Positions 59,850 to 64,000 of a stretch of DNA of 64,000 nucleotides are shown here, in pieces; positions within the stretch are counted from its first letter, which is position 1, and each line of letters opens with the position of its first letter. Both the position numbers and the translations under genes were made by a program. The stretch is from contig OX463827.1 of assembly GCA_949825045.1 (NCBI GenBank), positions 4,486,501-4,550,500 of the forward strand, written 5' to 3'. The DNA is from Argyresthia goedartella (lineage: Eukaryota; Arthropoda; Insecta; Lepidoptera; Argyresthiidae). The notes under the pieces are model-generated. The model was not told the origin of the DNA. It saw nothing but the letters and a program-made list of their open reading frames with translations, and searched no databases.

Positions 59850-62800
59850 CTAGCTTTTACCCGCGGCTTCGCCCGCGTAGTAGTCGGATTTACGCCATGC
59901 TTTGGATTGTGCACATTTGTAGTAATATACCTGATGTGTTTAAAAAAGAGAACAAAAATAATTCTGTAAGAGTTTCTGGTATTCCAACGTAGAGAACCGT
60001 TGTAAGTATATTTGTACACATGTCCGGAAATTAAATCATTTAGAATGTTGAGTATCGCAAACAGTCGTGAAATGCACCGAGAGACAGAAATCTACTGCAA
60101 TACGTCTCTGTATACAACGTTCCGAGATTTGTTGTTCTCTGCGTAAATATAGAGATTTCTAGCTCTCGATACACGTGAACAGCCAACGTAGAGCTGCCCG
60201 TGCGAAAAGCATGGGGTGCCCAGATGAATGCCTGCCACTTTTAATGTTTGCCCTTGGCTCTCGTTAATAGTTATTGAAAAGGCCACTTTCAATGGGAACT
60301 GCAGGCGTTTGAATTGAAAGGGCAAGTTCGTTGGGATAATAGGTATTCGCGGTATCAATACCGTTTCTCCCCTGGCCTCGCCGGTGATGATGGTGGCTTG
60401 CACGATGTGCCTTTTCAGCTCCGTGATGCGTAACCTGGTGCCATTGCACAAACTTGGAGCATCCAGGTTACGCATCAGTATGTCAGGCACACCCACCTTC
60501 AGTTCCAACTTGTGTGACGGCACTCCCGAAAGCTCTAAAGAGTTAAGAAACTCTACTGGGTATGTTGTTGCATCGTCATTGGTTATCACAGTATCGATTG
60601 ATGTGTAAGTAGTTACCACACCCGGGACTTGATCGATAATTTTTTTACAAATTTTTCCCACCGAATCGTTTTTTGGCGCCATGATGGCTCTTTCACACAA
60701 CCACTCCTCGTTGCTCATGTTTTGTTGTAAGCTCGGAAAAAACCATATGTATTAGGATCTCTTCCGAGGTTACAACATTACAGAAGTGGCTTTCAAATTT
60801 GATAAGGCCTTCCGCATCCATTGCCATGCGGCATTCGCCGATTTTGAGGAGGTTTTGAGCAAAGATTCCGGATTCTTGGTCGTTGTGGAGCTGGACTCTC
60901 ATATTAGTTGTGAGGTACAATCTCTCTACCTTTGCCCATATTGGTGAAGCTTTGAGGCAAGCGCTGATTTCGTCTGCCGGAGTGCCGCGCTCAATGACCG
61001 GCAGCGTCTGCCGGAAGTCACCTGCGAGCAAGACGACCACTCCACCCATTAACGTGCGGTTGCCACGGATGTCTTGCAAGCTGCGGTCGAGCGCTTCAAT
61101 CGCACGCTTGTGTGACATCGTGCATTCATCCCACACGATCAATTTACATTGCTGCACCAGAGCTCCACGACCACTGCTCTTGCTTATATTGCAAGTGGGA
61201 GTTTCCTCACCCGCAAGGTTCAGTGGAAGTTTAAACACCGAGTGGGCAGTTCTGCCTCCGCTGAGCAAGGTCGCTGCTATCCCAGAGGACGCAACAGCTA
61301 GCGCAACATTCCTGTCTTTGCGCAGCTGCGCCAGCAGCAAATTCAACAGAAATGTTTTGCCTGTGCCCCCTGTTGCGTCTAAGAAATAGATACCCCCTTC
61401 TTAGCTCTCCACGCGGCTTACTATTTTATTGAAAACTTGCCTTTGCTCAGGTAACAACTGAGGCTCAGTTTGAGCAACTTGAGCTCCTAAGGCTGCGGCG
61501 GTATCATAACTGAGCTCCCTGATCAAATCATTGCACAACTCTCCTGTTCGTTGTGGGGTGGGCATGCCGAAATCAGAAAGCCGCTTAGACACTATTGAAA
61601 ATACTTTGTCCTCAATAAGTTTAAGCGCTTCGTTGAAATATATATCATCGTCGGTCTGTGCTGTCTCTCGGTACCTGTGCGCGATGTCTTCCGATAAAGC
61701 GGTTTTATATTTATCCCAAAGTTGCAGGGGGTTCGAGAGTCCGCAAGTGCTCAACATGATGGCGAAGAGCTATCTCAACTTGGCCGCTGATCGGCATAAT
61801 ACGGCGTCCTCCATCGTAGAGTCCCAGTGGCCGTCATCTTCCAAAAGTCCCATGGCCTCACACGCTTCTTGGAACGTAGCCTTTTCCTGTCCATCGACTG
61901 TTTTAAGGGCCTGAAAACTGATGGGGCCCCGGACGCGGGTCAAAAGCAACCGCGCGCAGTAGCACTCAAAGTGTGTAACGTGTACGGTATATATTCTGCC
62001 CAGAGCATCCGACGCCTTCTCACCATGCCAGCCTTCCACGGGGTTGCCCTGCACACGACGCTTCCATTCTTTCCGCGCAGCGTTCTATGTATAATATTTT
62101 GGCACTTTCGCGTACAGCAATGTTTTGGCAAATTCGTCAGTATGGCACAGACGGAAAAACGCTGTAAGTGTAGTCGTCGGCGGTGTCGCTACTCGATCGC
62201 GCAAGTTAGCCTCTGTGAAGTAAATGCGCTCACCGTTTGGAAGATGTACCGCAAGATGTATCACTGTCGGGTTCCTCTCGTGAAGCGGCAAGCCTAATAT
62301 TCGCCATGCTGCCTCGTTGCTGCTCACGTATCGACCAGCTCTAAACATCTGCACTTCGTCTCGTGTGTTAATATTGGCATTGCCTTGCTGCTGCACAATA
62401 AATATGGCCTGGTCACTGCCTTTGTTGATGTACTTACCAATGTATTTAATTGCCTGAACCGAGTTGCAAAACTCTACATTAATGTGAGCATCAAACATTT
62501 TGCAAAGAAGCGGCGAATAAGGGACTATCCAGCTATTGTCTACTACGACGTCTTGCGCGGTACCCCTGATTTTAATTGTGACTGTACGTCCCCCTACCTC
62601 GAGTGCTCGGCGTCTGTACAACGGATACCCATTATCATTGGTTTGGGTCTCTTTTAACAGTGCACGAGGATACTTTTTTGTGCATTTCCTGTTCTTCATA
62701 CACGGGGACGTAGGATTCAGGGTTCCACATGGTCCGTGGATCATGCTCTTAATGATCGTGTCATATAGTTGTTTGTCAACGTTAAGGTCTGGTAACTCAG

Positions 62801-64000
62801 CTGATATCACTTCATCGATTTGGTTCGGAAGCAATTTTTCTTTTAACCACAGCAGCAAGTGCATGTGGGGCAAGCCACGCTTTTGCCACTCAATCGAATA
62901 CATGAAGCACTGCGCTTCGCCAAATACATGCCCTTTCGTGAGGAGGGCCACCAGCTTTTGTACTTTGATTTTAAAAATTCGTGCTACGATATCGTGCCGG
63001 TCCGTCGGTTTTTGCCCACCCATTAATTCATCTTTGATCTCTTTCCAGGCTGGGTTGCACGTGAAGGTAATGAATAAGTCCGGCTGCCCATAGTTCCGAA
63101 CGTAGGAGAACGCGTCCTGGGTGTATTGGTGGAGGTATCGTGGACTGTTCACGAACGACGATGGCAGGATCACCATCTGCCCTAAGTCATTCGGATTCAC
63201 ATTGCCATCTTGCGCAACAGCATCTTGCAAGTGAACGTAATTTTCTGCACGCAACTTGCTTTGGTTTAGCGCTATGAACCTTAGACGCTCACTCTCTATC
63301 TTAACGTACATGTCTACCAAAAATTGGGATAGAAGTACCCTACACCGCAGCGGCAAGTTGAAGTCGTGTTCGCGGACCATCAGGTGGAACGCGTAGAAAG
63401 CCATGCATGATACATTTTTGTTCAGGATCGGTTGCCCAGTCGCCGGATTGGTTTGAGGAATACTGAAGTTATATCCAACTTGTCCTTTCCAGAACATAAT
63501 GGGATACTGTAGCGCATCGTAGAAGCGGTGAGTGTCAGCGATCCTGGTGAGCGTGTCGTTGTACTTGCGTACGACGATGTCTCTTGGGGCCGTGGGGTCG
63601 GCGCCCGCGACCACAGCCGCCACCTCGGTGACGGCCGGCGCGTTGTATCGGCGCGCATGCTGCCCGCTCGGCACGCGGTCTGGGTTGATCACAACCTTGC
63701 AGCTCTCATCAGGCATGTTCTCGAGAGCTGATTTAAAGTCATGCACCAATTTATTGTGATCGTGCAGGACGTTTTGTATTTTCTGGACAGTCGCTCGTTC
63801 CACTCCATGAATAATTTGACACCGTCTATCGGTTTCTGCCTCGTCGTCTGCCATGAAGTAAATTTGCAAAAATTGTGCTTGACCGTTGGGTGGAGGTAAA
63901 AGTGACCCTATTTTATGGTGCACTTGCCCCTGCACCGTAAAGATTGGTGAAAACCCAGGCATCGCGAGAATTCTGTCTGCCCCAAAGGAAGTCATGTGAA
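59850..64000 (-). mobile_element. Autonomous-type Helitron, 3' part; 5' end beyond window
   Basis: Rolling-circle transposon on the minus strand. The 3' terminus is visible: CTACGCGGGCGAAGCCGCGG then GTAAAAGCTAG at 59850, followed by host T at 59849. This has a 5-bp CGCGG/CCGCG stem and the CTRR end. It is inserted in repeat D without target duplication. It carries the RepHel pseudogene; 240 bp separate the ORF stop from the terminus. Confidence 0.92.
60092..63998 (-). pseudogene. Helitron Rep-helicase (RepHel), three stops and one frameshift
   Basis: RepHel nicks and joins DNA for rolling-circle transposition and unwinds it. The open frame from 63995 has Rep motif 1 (FITFTCNPAW, about residues 308-317), the HUH motif RGLPHMHLLLW (His377, His379), and the two catalytic tyrosines in AIKYIGKYINKG (Tyr518, Tyr522). 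A TAG at 62085-62087 follows VPKYYT. The same frame goes on through GNPVEGWHGEKASDALGRIY to a TAG at 61770-61772, then LSTCGLSNPLQLWDKYKTAL to a TAA at 61401-61403, then the Pif1-type helicase: Walker A ATGGTGKTF (about 61353-61376), LIVWDECTMSHK (Walker B), LLAGDFRQTLPVI. A frameshift at about 60718-60735 precedes the end (QGQTLKVAGIHLG, LYVGCSRVSRARNLYIYAEN). The N-terminus extends beyond the window. Key residues persist, so decay is recent, but the protein cannot be made whole. Confidence 0.92.

Noticed and set aside
60883..61914. Long plus-strand ORFs (168, 127 codons) in the Helitron
   Set aside because: Antisense shadows of the RepHel coding frame.
62536..63093. 185-codon plus-strand ORF
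   Set aside because: Antisense to the Rep domain, which has recognisable HUH and Tyr motifs on the minus strand.
1..64000. CRISPR array, operon, ribosome binding site or bacterial terminator
   Set aside because: No regularly spaced repeats and no prokaryotic gene organisation; the sequence is eukaryotic, so hairpins are not read as terminators.

Overview
The window looks like a piece of a lepidopteran (moth or butterfly) nuclear genome: AT-rich, no operons, no intact host gene that I can recognise, and layer upon layer of transposable elements. Clues to the host are an insect-type TTAGG telomere-like tract, tRNA-derived SINEs with A and B boxes, a maT-type (DD37D) mariner, an R1-clade LINE end, and Helitrons with the 3' end GAAGCCGCGG...CTAG. 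Assignment to Lepidoptera is inference from repeat content, not from a marker gene.

Layout. 1-6 kb: a tRNA-SINE, an R1-clade LINE 3' end abutting telomere-type repeats, a long poly-G tract, two LINE 3' ends and paired copies of a dispersed repeat. 6-7.5 kb: a complete but dead maT mariner with TA target duplication, inserted in a LINE 3' UTR. 8-11 kb: an internally deleted LINE inserted into the reverse transcriptase gene of another LINE. 11-29 kb: MITEs, SINEs, LINE tails, clusters of a TGTCA/TGACA motif, and a 0.6-kb non-autonomous Helitron (27717-28327). 30-46 kb: LINE reverse transcriptase remnants, copies of a hairpin-rich element here called E, and a triple nest (LINE tail containing E containing a SINE) at 42.4-43.3 kb, next to a LINE whose 3' end resembles that SINE. 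46-57 kb: further SINE, MITE and LINE remnants, a TTAA-flanked MITE, and a tail-to-tail inverted pair of E copies, one split by a solo LTR with a 4-bp target duplication. 59.85-64 kb: the 3' part of an autonomous Helitron on the minus strand (Rep/HUH plus Pif1-like helicase), with its 3' terminus and insertion site visible and its ORF broken by three stops and one frameshift. Its 5' end lies outside the window.

No coding gene here appears functional. Autonomous remnants (LINE ORF2, maT transposase, Helitron RepHel) are all interrupted. The short non-autonomous elements (SINEs, MITEs, small Helitron, E) would have depended on enzymes from related intact copies elsewhere. Family letters (SINE1-3, LINE-A, repeats B to L, element E) are labels made for this annotation. 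The most notable items are element E, which has features expected of Helentron-type elements; the SINE/LINE shared 3' region; the two Helitrons with related 3' ends; the solo LTR; and the unexplained TGTCA-rich patches.
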